Shown here one piece after another: positions 10,901 to 20,024 of a stretch of DNA of 64,000 nt. Under the pieces are notes generated by a model. It was not told where the DNA came from and did not search any database. It saw nothing but the letters and a program-made list of their open reading frames with translations. Position 1 is the first letter of the stretch, and each line of letters opens with the position of its first letter. Made by a program: the position numbers and the translations under genes. The DNA lies in assembly GCA_030692515.1 (NCBI GenBank), contig JAUXZS010000028.1, forward strand, positions 372,001 through 436,000, written 5' to 3'. Source of the stretch: Bacteroidota bacterium (GTDB lineage Bacteria; Bacteroidota; Bacteroidia; B-17B0; Aurantibacillaceae).

Positions 10901-13117
10901 ATCAATATTTTGTAAAGCTTCTTGTTGAAATTGAGACAAAGTTGAAATACAAGTGTTATTAGCAATAAATTGTTGTGCATAATATTGCAAAGGAGCAGTG
11001 CTTAATTTTAATTTTTTATTTACATGATAAGTTCCTGCTTTAGGTACGGTAAAACTTATTGGTGTAGCTTGTGTACCCATAGAAAAATTAAGTAAACTAG
11101 AATTTGTTGGGCAAGAAGCATCAAATTGCGGTGTGGAATTTGGTAAATATCGACCTAAAATTTTAGTGATAGATTGAACTCCAGCTGTCACTGGGTCAAG
11201 GTCTACCTCTATTCCGCACTGGTCTTTTACACTTATTTCTAATTCATAAATACAATCCATACAAAGAGTTGGAGCGCAACCATCCGTCATAACAGGAACC
11301 GTTACATCATAATGCAATGTGTGCACCTCGTTTTGAGCTCCGAAAAAATTATTTGAAAGTTCTAAAACATAATTAATTGGGTCGTTAACATTATTTGCTA
11401 AGGTGGTTGAAATAATGCTTGCTGGATCTAATGCACCTTCTATTGGTAATAAATTTGATGGATTAGCACCAAATAATCCTGTAGCAATTACTTTACCCTC
11501 ATCATCATGGTAACTAACTGAAATTTGTCCGTTAGGATCAATATTTATATTTTTTTCATATTCATCATAGTTCCCAACTTCTGTTCCAAACAATCTACAC
11601 AACTCTTGTTGAGATGGTTGTGCATAATATGATTGAACTTCTTTTCCGCTTCCTAAATAATGAGTGTTACCTGGTAAAGTTTGTCTTTTTATACGCCCTG
11701 TTTGATCAGGATAATATTCAACCTGCACATAAGGAAAGCCCTGAGCATCTGGAACCAAAGCTTGCTGAGCCTCTTTATCAATATTATTTGAAGAATAATA
11801 TTTAGCCGCACCATTAGATAAAGATGAACTCATAACTAAACCACTTGGTAAACAAGTGCTGGCGCTTAAAAAATTAGCGCTATTATCAAAAACATTTTTA
11901 TCAAATTGAAGTCCACCTACAGCAAGATTTTGATTTTGTTTATAGGTAATATAACTTTCTGTATTTGGGCTTGGTAACACACTAATAGCAGGCCTACCAT
12001 GCCAATCATATAAACTACTTTGAACAATAGTTTTATTTTCTGTATTAATTTTAGCAACACTTTGTCTGTTTTTCATTAAACCATCTTCATAACTAACACC
12101 AGTACCTGACTTTCCATTTTCAGCAAATGTTCTCGAGGCAGACCAGTTAATATTATCGGCTTCATGAGCGGTGCTTATATAATAAACTTGAGTCGCAAAG
12201 TTTGCGGCGAAAGTACTAACAACACCAGATTCAAAACCAGGGTTTGACCATAATCCTTCCAATCTTTCGTTATTATTTATTTTTGAGCGCCCTACCCCTC
12301 TTACACGAAACAACAAATACCCTCGTTCATATATAAGTGGTATATTATAATATTGATTGGTAGTAACTATTCTTGTTGCATCATGTAAAAAATCGTAATC
12401 AATAGTGCTAGATGATTTTTGAGTTGAGTACACGCCAGTTGCATCATAATCATCTACATAAATATATTCTAATTCATACTGTTCTGCTCCACTCAAGTAA
12501 TCCCAATATACTTGCAGCTCGCGCGCAGCAGAAGCAATTGTAATAACGTTGTAAGAAATTTGTGCTGTTGATGGTATTGGGAAGGGCGAGGTTAAATAGT
12601 TAAAAAATAACGTCTCATCAGCATCTATTGATGATTCAATATATAAATCCAAAGGATTTGAAACAAGAGTTTGCCCACTTTGTCCATAATTAATATAAGT
12701 TTTCAAATCAAACTTTGTAATGTTTATCATTACAGCATTTGGTATTTTAAAAAAAGCTTGGCCTTTAAATGAAGTTGAGCCAGGTGCAAAATCAACAATA
12801 AGAGTTTGGGTTTGAATACCTGTATTAACCAAATTAAAATATTGTGCATTGTAGGTAAAAGAAACAATTGATGTAAAGGCTTGATTGTGGTATATTTTTT
12901 TTGTTTCATCGATACCAAACTCTATTAAGCCATTTGAAAAATTGGGCGTGAATGCAGGTAAAGAGCTATACTTATCATAGTTAACAAATAAATTTGCACT
13001 AGTTGCAGAAATGGCTGTACCTTCTAGCCTTGCATTAGTAATTACATTTGCGGCCTTAACATCCAAATTTAAAGTTGAAGAAAGGATTATTATCAATAGA
13101 AAAAATATTTTTCTCAT
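4940..13117 (-). CDS. Giant Cys-rich RHS-repeat protein with C-terminal papain-like putative toxin
   Basis: A secreted RHS protein of 2,725 aa. I start it at 13117, where MRKIFFLLIIILSS gives a good signal peptide 4 bp after the upstream stop; the ATG at 13153 lies inside the upstream gene. After a beta-rich N-terminal region comes a segment like that found in Bacteroidota RHS proteins (LYDWHGRPAISVLPSP), then a long insertion rich in Asn, Thr, Ser and dispersed Cys pairs. RHS/YD repeats follow (YFYDHIGRLVAS, YGYDAFGRRIYKR). The RHS core ends with YDYGARQYDPRLGRWWSIDP at about 5720-5640. The last ~190 residues form a separate domain with GHAAVLIG (His2531) and, 95 residues later, SSCIDVCSD (Cys2626 and Cys2630). 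This His-before-Cys order matches circularly permuted NlpC/P60 (LRAT/YiiX-like) enzymes. The tail is Lys/Ala-rich. The core normally encloses the toxin; the enzymatic role is inferred. Confidence 0.9.
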   Translation of the reverse strand: MRKIFFLLIIILSSTLNLDVKAANVITNARLEGTAISATSANLFVNYDKYSSLPAFTPNFSNGLIEFGIDETKKIYHNQAFTSIVSFTYNAQYFNLVNTGIQTQTLIVDFAPGSTSFKGQAFFKIPNAVMINITKFDLKTYINYGQSGQTLVSNPLDLYIESSIDADETLFFNYLTSPFPIPSTAQISYNVITIASAARELQVYWDYLSGAEQYELEYIYVDDYDATGVYSTQKSSSTIDYDFLHDATRIVTTNQYYNIPLIYERGYLLFRVRGVGRSKINNNERLEGLWSNPGFESGVVSTFAANFATQVYYISTAHEADNINWSASRTFAENGKSGTGVSYEDGLMKNRQSVAKINTENKTIVQSSLYDWHGRPAISVLPSPNTESYITYKQNQNLAVGGLQFDKNVFDNSANFLSASTCLPSGLVMSSSLSNGAAKYYSSNNIDKEAQQALVPDAQGFPYVQVEYYPDQTGRIKRQTLPGNTHYLGSGKEVQSYYAQPSQQELCRLFGTEVGNYDEYEKNINIDPNGQISVSYHDDEGKVIATGLFGANPSNLLPIEGALDPASIISTTLANNVNDPINYVLELSNNFFGAQNEVHTLHYDVTVPVMTDGCAPTLCMDCIYELEISVKDQCGIEVDLDPVTAGVQSITKILGRYLPNSTPQFDASCPTNSSLLNFSMGTQATPISFTVPKAGTYHVNKKLKLSTAPLQYYAQQFIANNTCISTLSQFQQEALQNIDLSSCNNFDCASCSTSVVNAAATLNPPLSQAQINILIEKCELKCDMKDVCSSREKLMRMHFKPGGYFAKYNLAAPVPPATVPTYTTTNIYSIFNPANSLTSILNIQPPPSSGSFSFSAIPTTPGYGSYVINDPVTNLPVAPNALSIQNYIALHNSNFSDAWVKWHPEYCKLQFYCDGLISSITTYSNALFNANTYNEACQQGLLLPFSSASSLVSAPVITSNCPSGCTAGTAQYIPLVNFTGSSNFSTAQITAALTAFTNSFTSTTYNGPSSSATGNLFQFAVAASNSISISGSMPALGSANCDIDFQWNTYKMFYLNLVNNLIYSLRSTFVGSWSSANGGCLSTSQINALPNYVPVFEDPTMSSYPIIANLPSPSSNANNVIVANVTNSIQATCLSFCQSYVNNWINDLGPCSITQTQWTTMQNDLVNVCASGCDSQDPFGASTTTSGIAISIAPYTVVNSFQDVLNAYGYSSSPTCNAYLITFPKPKGYNLGGNASTPGGNMPVGTPTLDACSCDKILTTHNNYVSAVASTAINPCVISESAYFQTQLGITLPYLSSYTCICSQAYDSNTNTYNFNNVTSVPSANMTMFPVPPSLGCKNCKTCYDIANLTTDLVTAFGTSNTALINQTALENFLNSQYNSNNTLQEWLDFIQDCESNYIPPPPNSGLLGTYGCGNGVVSLTTPQTFAMGNMFNLLSSLGFLNLAPSTNPHVITQANASSFFNSSLYTLTNLPSANANVIVTNTLVSTELEIHIVETNYNCVFTIPIPSPLTATNFQSAQSLAFTALSGLPNNSFYLQITYYDTTTNTTISNTVIATNTCFSTLNSATSCEPKLCSNSLASLTPTNSCTSILINNALNQAQTNYNTYINGITTEFLNQYKNYCYSNVTEVFERGFLLNEYQYTLYYYDRNNNLVHTVPPASVTPLTGTPLTNAVNFVTNGTGSAVYPAHSLNQTTGINSYISHYKYSTFDAPLKQITPDGGETVYFYDHIGRLVASRNAQQAINNKYSYTLYDNIGRITEIGVLGNISTALTPAITLNPLLWQNYLVGLTKTEVTRSYYEVSLNAATNLFFPTGQKRLRNRVSANTYELVDDNNDNTYDQGTFYSYDDHGNVNYLVQEMTNGYRKTIEYEYDLISGNVNKVIYNRNKVDQLYHTYYYDTDNRLHDVYTSQNGLVYQKDAKYFYYQHGPMARTEIGEKQVQATDYAFTIQGWVKGVNSNILTSGTDMGKDGDLTNTFVSSQTGIHGTFAKDAAGYNLNYFNGDYNPIKTAAANFLADMTNLNPTSSAGFKLSADAPDLYNGNISSMVTSIYNITPTGKDNGLVKPQIAGFKYDQLHRIKQMKAYSSLCINASTGAEHQEAIDLVNNSWNTPTGSNYVGTYEMKFDYDKLGNIKTLERQGDATFNGTVWNTKKMDKLTYNYQSAANIVTSVGTIQKNSQLKHIDEDPTFSAANYPNDIEDQLPGNYTYNGLGSLTSDVSEEIQTINWTAAHKVLSVIRSGGSVKPDVYYGYDAFGRRIYKRIATKTGDGEVDPNYNKETFYVLDVDGNVMAINEKITTISGGPTIFIYNQTHLCKQQFIYGASRLGAINADINILTTNPYTTPLVTGNLFDVVYGKKDYELTNHLGNIITTISDRKKAIDGTYTYVGYGNGNYTFDGTLYASVAAGAGYYNQATAPNGTVDFYVADIRTVTDYYAFGQAMPGRTYASGGTKYRYGMNGKEKDDEIVGSGNSYDYGARQYDPRLGRWWSIDPLAIKYADLTPYHFCDNSPIRIKDDDGRDIIILSAPKGAGGYGHAAVLIGNDKDGWKLYSKNGTLSSGGSSGRSDKNPQINVPFETLKEFGNTENFTEQGDIEYTSAFRITTDKATDEKMKRAAAKSVGSDYDVLNSSCIDVCSDALKAGGLDEGYKEVTTVNDPDFGSGTIKAKSRIPNERYEEIKNNNTGVDATKSITPDAKVATQKKADYTKKESAKQAAKQAKENKLQDSGPKY

Positions 13118-13121
13118 ATTT

Positions 13122-13820
13122 TTATTTATTATAAGTGAGTTTGTAATTAGCAAAACTTGGATTAAGTATTATTTTTGATTTATTAATCGTGAAATAATTT
13201 CTTTCATCAAAACATTTTTTTGTAACAGTGTTAGTAGGTTTATAATTATATTTAATAACATATTTATATTTTTTTTCCTTAACGGAAGTAAATATTTCGA
13301 CGTAATTAATTTTAAAATTTGTTTTGTTATAAATTACTTTTGACTGATTAATTTTTCCAGATTTGAATTCAAAATACAATTCATTATCACTTTCATTTAA
13401 ACTAGTTAATTTTAATTCTTTATAAAAGTCCATAACGGTATCTAGATTCATACCGAAATTTTTACTATTCATAAAATCAACATCAGGTTTTTTTTCGTAA
13501 GGTGTTTTTTCAGTTAATTTTGTTACAATAATTATCTTTTTTTCGTGATGGATATTTATTTTATAATCCATATTCGCCATACTTTCATTATTGCCATTAA
13601 TTATTAAATATTTACCAGGTGCTTTTGTAATACTCATTTTTGAGGTTTGAATTAATTTATCTTGCGTAACATTATATGCTGTTGTTGTTACATCTACCCC
13701 AATAGTAGTAGTTAAAAAATACGCCTTATTTATTTCAATAATTTCTTTCTTAACTTTTTCGTTGTTATTAAAAAACAAAAAAGGAAGGATAACAATACTA
13801 ATTTTTAAATAGCTTAACAT
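13122..13820 (-). CDS. Hypothetical exported protein of the RHS operon
   Basis: The 232-aa protein begins with a short hydrophobic segment (LKISIVILPFLFF) that can act as a signal peptide or anchor. It continues as a Lys-rich, beta-strand-rich domain with repeated charged hairpin patterns. No family is recognised. Its ATG shares a base with the stop of the SpvB/RHS-associated gene (TAATG) and its stop lies 4 bp before the RHS start, so it is firmly embedded between the two large proteins. A structural or chaperone-like role for one of them is inferred from position only. Confidence 0.65.
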   Translation of the reverse strand: MLSYLKISIVILPFLFFNNNEKVKKEIIEINKAYFLTTTIGVDVTTTAYNVTQDKLIQTSKMSITKAPGKYLIINGNNESMANMDYKINIHHEKKIIIVTKLTEKTPYEKKPDVDFMNSKNFGMNLDTVMDFYKELKLTSLNESDNELYFEFKSGKINQSKVIYNKTNFKINYVEIFTSVKEKKYKYVIKYNYKPTNTVTKKCFDERNYFTINKSKIILNPSFANYKLTYNK

Positions 13821-16471
13821 TAGTTTTTCTTAAAGCTGTTACGTGTTTCTTGAATAGTGATAATACCTTTTTCGGTTTCTTTTTTAACCCTAACTAAAAC
13901 ACCTTCGTTAGAATATTCGTAAAAAGTCGCGAAATTCCTATCATCTAAATCAGACCATAAACGGAGAGATTTGGGATCATACACGTATGAAGCCATTGAA
14001 GCATTCGAAGGATGAATTCTTATATCATCAGCATATAGCGGTACAGTTAAACTAGTATTTATAAAATCTATATTAATACCTGTATTAGTTGGGTAAAGCG
14101 GAGGAATTGTTAATTCATAATCGAATTTTTGCCAACCATTAATAATTCCAGATTTTCCAATAAGATTTATTGAAGTGGCGTTTAAAGCACTTAGCATGAC
14201 TGATGGTGAACTATAATTTCCATTAGGATTTAATTGACCTTCCTTAAACCAAACACTAATTGTATATTTCTGAACTTTTGGCCAATTAGAAATTGGTCCA
14301 AAATTTGAAATACAACTTTTACAATTTAAATCATTGTATCCATATATATTTGATGTTGTAGATGTAGAAGCGGCATCATAAAACACATTATTAGCCCCAT
14401 AAGGAACCTCACAATCTAAAGGAGTAAGAGGAAATTCAAAACTGATATTTCCACCGTTTTGTGGTAAAAGACAAGAGTATCTTCCAGTGTGAGCCGTAAC
14501 ATTTGTAACACTATTGTAACCGTAAGGAATCCAATGATTCTCCACACAAAAGCCAGGTAGCAAATGGTCTTCAAAATTATGATTGGCAATCTCTCTATAG
14601 CGGGCATTTACAGCCGTTGTTTTTTTAAGTGTTTGATTATACCCGTATATTGAAGATGAAAATACATTTAAAGCATCTTTTGCCTCAAGAACATTACCAT
14701 ACTGGTTAACCTTTGTAATTTCACCCGATAATACCCATTTATCAAAAGGCAAATTAGCATTATAACCTGACCGTGCAGGGTCGTATATTGTTTTCCAAGA
14801 GCCTCCAGAAAATTCATAAAAGGGTTTGTAAGAATCAAACGTACCATCCTTACTTATATCATAAACATTAGTAACATTTTTTTCAACGCGCTCAGATAAA
14901 TAAGAATAGCCTCGCTTTTCTCTCCAATTTCCTTTAGTATTTAATATATAAGGGTTAGTAGTAGTGAAATTTTGGTCGGTACAAGTAATAAAGTTTGACG
15001 AGCAATAACTTGACCAATCTTCTGTATATTCAGTTGCTCCAGCATCTAATACATATAAATTTTTATTTATTGCCGTTGCAGAGCCTGGTTTTGGATCACC
15101 AGAAAACGAAATAACTTCAGCACTTTCAGTTAATAAATTTCGATATCCTGAACGTATAACTTTTAATACATAATTACTAGCATTTGTTGGCGCAATTGGC
15201 GTTGCAAAAACATTATATAAATTTGTCCCCGAAGTTTTACAAACTTTTCCATTTCTATTTATCAACTCTAAAGTTGTTCCAGACGAAGACACTTTCCTTA
15301 TCCATAATTTTTCTGGTAATATTGAAATATATCCGTCATTTGCATCTGTATAGATGAGTTCTATTTCATCACCATCTTTTAACAAGCCATTAGTTAATGT
15401 TATTTGACCATTAGAAGTATTTATTACATTTTTAAAGCCATAGCCCAAATTTTTAAATGCCGCTCCCATTCCTTCATTAACCCAATACGCGGGAGTTGAA
15501 TAAGCATAATCAAAATCTCTATAATTAGTGGTTGTTTTTGAAAGTACCACATCGTGAGTTTTAGCATCCCAAACAAGATTTTCTGTAGTCGAAGTAGAAT
15601 AATCATTTATATTATCAATTTTATACAAAATACCATTTTGTGTAACCACTTTATTTAAAGTTGAAGAGTAAAAATCGCGCGTCTCGGAAGAAGTACCATT
15701 GTACCAAAATGGAATTGGAAGTATTATAACTGTAAAAGGTATTATTGAAGCATTTAAATTTGCGCTCTTTGTTTGTCCAAAAGTAACACTGCTCGAACTT
15801 CGCATGTCCGAAACAACTTCTACATGCTGCCCTATTAATTGATTATAAGTAATTAAACCATCTTCATTGATTATGGTAATCTTATTATCTAACTCCTTTT
15901 GATTAGAAGCTGAGGTTTTATAATAATATCGCGTACCTGATATTGGGTTATTGTTTCCTTCCTGAAAAGTGAGAATACTCTTTAGCTTCCCATGCATATT
16001 ATTTAATTTCAAAATAAATCCTTGAGATAAATAAGCTGAAGATTCAATGGATGTATTAAAAAGATTGCCTTCTGGGTCTGGCATATATATATCAGATTGT
16101 AACCCATCCATATCACTATATATTGGGAATTCTTTTGCAGTATAAAACTCATATTCAGTCCTTCCAATATTAGAGGTAATTGGATTACTCGAAACATCTA
16201 ATCTATCTAAATTTCTTACAGTTACTTTTCCATAAATAATGGTAGATGGCGGATAAAAACTTTCGCCTATAGGGCGTTCTACAAAATGCGCATCATCTGG
16301 TGCCGCAATGCGAGCAACAGAATAATCAATTGGTTCACGTAACGAATTTTCCTCTCCTCCAACTAATGGTTCATATGAAGCTACTCCACTACTATAAATT
16401 TTACCAGAAAACTCTTTTGAAGTATAGTCGTAAGTTTGCCCATAAGTTGTAGAAGCTTCAGAACTAACCAT
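13820..16471 (-). CDS. C-terminal part of SpvB/RHS-associated protein (reached by -1 frameshift)
   Basis: The 883-aa frame has no signal peptide, and its first Met is not a convincing start. The frame remains open upstream to the slippery site at 16618-16624, and the extra ~45 codons include KYGGGHRVNKIEVVDNWNS. I recall this KYGGGxRV...YDNW...YGQ.YDY pattern from the middle of large uninterrupted Bacteroidota proteins of this kind. The C-terminus (DDRNFATFYEYSNEGVLVRV, then TIQETR) is also the usual end of such proteins. It is therefore best read as the second half of the protein encoded at 16600-20022, giving about 2,070 aa when joined. The carbohydrate-binding-like segment near 14000-14250 is consistent with a surface role. 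Function is not known. Confidence 0.8.
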   Translation of the reverse strand: MVSSEASTTYGQTYDYTSKEFSGKIYSSGVASYEPLVGGEENSLREPIDYSVARIAAPDDAHFVERPIGESFYPPSTIIYGKVTVRNLDRLDVSSNPITSNIGRTEYEFYTAKEFPIYSDMDGLQSDIYMPDPEGNLFNTSIESSAYLSQGFILKLNNMHGKLKSILTFQEGNNNPISGTRYYYKTSASNQKELDNKITIINEDGLITYNQLIGQHVEVVSDMRSSSSVTFGQTKSANLNASIIPFTVIILPIPFWYNGTSSETRDFYSSTLNKVVTQNGILYKIDNINDYSTSTTENLVWDAKTHDVVLSKTTTNYRDFDYAYSTPAYWVNEGMGAAFKNLGYGFKNVINTSNGQITLTNGLLKDGDEIELIYTDANDGYISILPEKLWIRKVSSSGTTLELINRNGKVCKTSGTNLYNVFATPIAPTNASNYVLKVIRSGYRNLLTESAEVISFSGDPKPGSATAINKNLYVLDAGATEYTEDWSSYCSSNFITCTDQNFTTTNPYILNTKGNWREKRGYSYLSERVEKNVTNVYDISKDGTFDSYKPFYEFSGGSWKTIYDPARSGYNANLPFDKWVLSGEITKVNQYGNVLEAKDALNVFSSSIYGYNQTLKKTTAVNARYREIANHNFEDHLLPGFCVENHWIPYGYNSVTNVTAHTGRYSCLLPQNGGNISFEFPLTPLDCEVPYGANNVFYDAASTSTTSNIYGYNDLNCKSCISNFGPISNWPKVQKYTISVWFKEGQLNPNGNYSSPSVMLSALNATSINLIGKSGIINGWQKFDYELTIPPLYPTNTGINIDFINTSLTVPLYADDIRIHPSNASMASYVYDPKSLRLWSDLDDRNFATFYEYSNEGVLVRVKKETEKGIITIQETRNSFKKN

Positions 16472-16599
16472 ACTATTCCAATTATCAACAACCTCAATCT
16501 TATTTACTCTATGACCTCCACCATATTTTGTTTTATTAGGAACATTAACCCGTACAATTGAACTTGCAGGATAAATCTTAGCTGATAAACCTTTTTTTC

Positions 16600-16624
16600 T
16601 TAACCTTTTGTTTTTTTGTTTTTT
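16600..16624 (-). other. Slippery A_AAA_AAC heptamer at the junction of two ORFs
   Basis: Read on the minus strand, the run is C-A7-C-A7-C-A4-GG-TTAAG-A7. In the frame of the 1140-aa ORF, the heptamer A AAA AAC occupies 16624-16618. A slip of -1 there avoids the TAA at 16602-16600 and enters exactly the frame of the 883-aa ORF. The heptamer is a known -1 frameshift type (X XXY YYZ). I see no strong downstream stem-loop. A programmed shift, phase variation in the A-tracts, a true mutation or a base-calling error would each look like this. Confidence 0.6.
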
Positions 16625-19600
16625 TGTTTAAAGGTAAATACTTCAGTCATTGCACCCCAAAGCCCAGCTAAAGCTGCTAAAGTATTACTTGGTTCACTTC
16701 CAGGATAGGCAATTTTAGGAAGTAATGTTTTAGTTATTTGCCAACCGGCTTTTGCTATAGGATTGCAATTGTTTCCAGCAGCATTACTAAGGTCGTCAAT
16801 ATCTACATCCTTCAATTTAATACATGCATATTTAAATGTCGTTATTCCGTTTGATGTACTTGACCCGTCAGTTAAAACAAAACTTAAGGCTCTATCAAAT
16901 TCAGCATATCCAGGTATCATTTCGTCTTGAGAAGAATTTACATTCCCAACTTTTACAAAGCCTCTAAAAAACAGTTGATCTTTTCCATTCAAATTGGTTG
17001 CTGGTAAAACATCAGTTTTAAGTTTTGTATTTGCATCGCCAGTTGATGACGCTTGTAAACCACCTTCGCTAAATTTTGTCAAATCAACAATCATCCAATT
17101 ATTTGGTTTATACGGTGAGCTTGGATTATATAAATTAACAGTGGTATTAGAATTTGGCAAATTAAGACTTTGACTAGTCGTGGGGGCGTTTTCCAAAAAA
17201 TCTACCATTGTAATCATTTGCCCTGGTACTTTATCTTGAATAGATGAATAAGAATCAGATTCATAGCTAACATTTATTTTGGATTTCGCAGGTGTTATTA
17301 TTGAACTCAAATTCCATACAGCAGCATTAACATCAACTTTAGCTTTATCTTGAATTGTGTAAGGAAAATCTTTATTGTTTGATGTAAAATTTGCAGTCGC
17401 CGCTTGGTAACAACCCCAACGATCTATCCATCTTCTATCATAAGATGGATTTAACGCAGTTTCCATATTCCCATCATGGTTTGAGTCGCAGTAAATAAAT
17501 TGATAAGGATTAAAAACACCTTTATTAGATTTACCATAAGTAAAATCTATTTTTGTTAATGTAAGTTTAGCTTGATTTGCCCCAACACTATTTGGTGTTC
17601 CTGGACATAAAATATAATCGTAAGTGAAATTAATTGTTTTAATAGGCGTGGTAAGATCAAACTTAGAATACAATACAATTTTTTCTAATTTTTTTTGTAT
17701 GTTTTCTGAATTAGTCATTACATTTCCCGCTGGGTCTACACCTCTTCCATCTAACCTATCAGAAATATGAAATTCCGCTACATAATTTTTTGTTTCAATA
17801 CTATGTATGTACCATAATTGTTTTGATCCAGAAACAACAGCACCTTTATCATCTTTTGGGTCAGCCCTTAAACCCGGTTCAAATATTGCCTTAGTACCTC
17901 CACTAACTACTGGATTTCTCCAAAGATAATCTGATGTTCCAGTTGTTCTTGAATAGTTAAACTTTGTATAATCACCATAATCATCATTAGTCATTCCATC
18001 GCCAGTAATATCGACATAATCACTACTTTGTAAAGCTGTTAATAAATAACTATGCGCGTATGGTGGAAGACTTTTTTTATTAAAGAAATGATCCATTCCC
18101 AAATTATTATTAACGGTGTTATCCGATCCGTTGGTATAAGAAACTAAATCATCGTTAGTGATAGAATTCGATGACACATTAAATATTTCTTCTCTAAAAG
18201 AAGTATTGTAAACTGGAATACCATAAATATATCTTGATCCATCTTCCTTAAGCACAGTTGCTTCTGATATATGCTTATTATTGATTCCTAAACCTAAATT
18301 TCTTGGTAAAAAAGTATTTGTTGTGGCACTCACATCAATATCGCCAGAGGTCGTATAATTAAAAGTGTTAGTTGGGAAATTAATTATATCATTTTTATTT
18401 GTGGTTACACTATTTGTTGTTGATATATTTTGGGCTTCTTCAACATTTAAAAAACTAAAATTATTATTTCTAACATCTCTGTTAGTTTTTATTTGTCCAC
18501 CGTATGTTCCGCCACCCGTAGTGTTTAATACATTATCTAAAGTACTTGAATTACCAGCGCTAACTAAACTAAAAGATGCTAAGCTATTTTTCCCAATATT
18601 ATTATAAAAACCAGTTGACTCAACACAAAGTTCATCCAATGCCTTAAAATAAACATGTTCATACGTTTCGTTTCCTGGATTGGTTAAATCATTCTCCCCG
18701 TGAAACATATTATTTCCTGTTGTATTATTTCCATTTAACCAATAACCACTTATATTATTTGTAGTTATACCATAATCATTTGCTCCAATACCAATAATAT
18801 TTCCAATGTTCGCTTCTAGTCCAACATCATGAGCTGTTCCTCCACCAGTAATCATTATATCATGTACAGCGCCAAAATCGTTTCTGTAAGGTCTAAACAC
18901 TTCATTTAATCCTTGTGCATTTGTATTAAATATATCGTAAGTTAAATTTGCAAAAGGTAATTTTGGACACTCTAAATAATAAGTACCATCTTTGTCGCGA
19001 TTAAAATCCATCATGGCATCCTGACCCGCATGTTCTAAATTCAAATAACCATAAGCCGGCCTAGAAAATATTTTATTATCTAACTCTTGCTTAAAATAAT
19101 ATCCTCTTAGATTCCCAAAACCATTACACCAAAACATTTCTCCCCCAATATGAATTTCACCAGTAATTCCACTAAATTTTGTTCCATATTCAGTAGAAGG
19201 AGTGTAAGCAGTATTTGGTATTAAATTAATTGCTGAACCAGTACCAGACATATATCCAATACCACCAATAGAACCTCCTTTTGCTCCGCTTTGGGAAACA
19301 ATATCCCCAACCATTCCCTGTCTTGAATTATATGCTTTTGTAATTCCCTTTCCAACTGCACCTCCAAAACCCAAAGAAAGTGACCCACCCAAATTTGCAT
19401 TCATTGTAAAATCTGCACCATCTTGGTTACTTAATTTTAAACCAAGCCCACCACTAAAAGCGCCACCATTACCCATAAACGTTGCATTTAAGTTTCCAGT
19501 TACTCCAACTTCAACCTCAAGACCTAATCCTTTATAATTATTATAATTGATTCCAAAACCTGCGTTTACACCAAAGACTGCAACATCTAAACCAAAAGTT

Positions 19601-20022
19601 TCAACTCCAATTCCTAGATTAACTCCATATGTTTTATTTTCATAAATATTAATTTCATCTCCAATTAAATCGCCATCAAAATCATCAGGCAAACCACGCA
19701 TAGCTCTATTTATAGAACCAACATTTAAACTCCATCCCAATCCAACCCAACTTGCCTCTTGTTCCATTGATGCGCCAGCATGATATGAAATATTTATAGG
19801 ATACCCATCTACATCTAAAAGCGGAATATTATATACAAAATCTCCGGTAGCCAGATTAACCATTTCAGAAGCCCCTGCCGGTTCAAAACTTTCAAATTCA
19901 GCTTGACTTGGTCCACCTGTTAAAGCGAATGTTTTTAATGGAAGAAAAAGTTGAATTAATATTGCTAATAATACAACTGAAGAAAATTTTCTTTTATGGC
20001 TATTTGGATTAATATTGAACAT
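16600..20022 (-). CDS. N-terminal part of SpvB/RHS-associated large exported protein
   Basis: The 1140-aa ORF begins with a signal peptide (hydrophobic core VVLLAILIQLFLPL, cut near TFA-LTGG). It is followed by ASEMVNLATGDFVYNIPLLD and the WVGLGWSLNVGSINR segment typical of the N-terminal region of SpvB-like and RHS-associated proteins. A Gly-rich stretch follows at about residues 130-260. Later regions are beta-rich, with several YDY/FNY motifs. The ORF ends at a TAA just after KQKNKKTKG, while the family-like sequence continues in the -1 frame, so the product is probably longer than annotated. It lies 2 bp after a lipoprotein gene and upstream of the RHS gene, recalling paired SpvB-like and RHS proteins such as TcB/TcC that build toxin capsules. 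That comparison is inference. Confidence 0.8.
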   Translation of the reverse strand: MFNINPNSHKRKFSSVVLLAILIQLFLPLKTFALTGGPSQAEFESFEPAGASEMVNLATGDFVYNIPLLDVDGYPINISYHAGASMEQEASWVGLGWSLNVGSINRAMRGLPDDFDGDLIGDEINIYENKTYGVNLGIGVETFGLDVAVFGVNAGFGINYNNYKGLGLEVEVGVTGNLNATFMGNGGAFSGGLGLKLSNQDGADFTMNANLGGSLSLGFGGAVGKGITKAYNSRQGMVGDIVSQSGAKGGSIGGIGYMSGTGSAINLIPNTAYTPSTEYGTKFSGITGEIHIGGEMFWCNGFGNLRGYYFKQELDNKIFSRPAYGYLNLEHAGQDAMMDFNRDKDGTYYLECPKLPFANLTYDIFNTNAQGLNEVFRPYRNDFGAVHDIMITGGGTAHDVGLEANIGNIIGIGANDYGITTNNISGYWLNGNNTTGNNMFHGENDLTNPGNETYEHVYFKALDELCVESTGFYNNIGKNSLASFSLVSAGNSSTLDNVLNTTGGGTYGGQIKTNRDVRNNNFSFLNVEEAQNISTTNSVTTNKNDIINFPTNTFNYTTSGDIDVSATTNTFLPRNLGLGINNKHISEATVLKEDGSRYIYGIPVYNTSFREEIFNVSSNSITNDDLVSYTNGSDNTVNNNLGMDHFFNKKSLPPYAHSYLLTALQSSDYVDITGDGMTNDDYGDYTKFNYSRTTGTSDYLWRNPVVSGGTKAIFEPGLRADPKDDKGAVVSGSKQLWYIHSIETKNYVAEFHISDRLDGRGVDPAGNVMTNSENIQKKLEKIVLYSKFDLTTPIKTINFTYDYILCPGTPNSVGANQAKLTLTKIDFTYGKSNKGVFNPYQFIYCDSNHDGNMETALNPSYDRRWIDRWGCYQAATANFTSNNKDFPYTIQDKAKVDVNAAVWNLSSIITPAKSKINVSYESDSYSSIQDKVPGQMITMVDFLENAPTTSQSLNLPNSNTTVNLYNPSSPYKPNNWMIVDLTKFSEGGLQASSTGDANTKLKTDVLPATNLNGKDQLFFRGFVKVGNVNSSQDEMIPGYAEFDRALSFVLTDGSSTSNGITTFKYACIKLKDVDIDDLSNAAGNNCNPIAKAGWQITKTLLPKIAYPGSEPSNTLAALAGLWGAMTEVFTFKQKNKKTKG

Positions 20023-20024
20023 GT

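Noticed and set aside
13118-13153. Earlier ATG for the RHS gene at 13153
   Set aside because: It lies within the upstream gene; the signal peptide begins at the ATG at 13117.
18365-18607. Plus-strand 80-codon frame opposite the SpvB-like gene
   Set aside because: Antisense to a well-supported coding region and hydrophobic by chance of the reverse frame.
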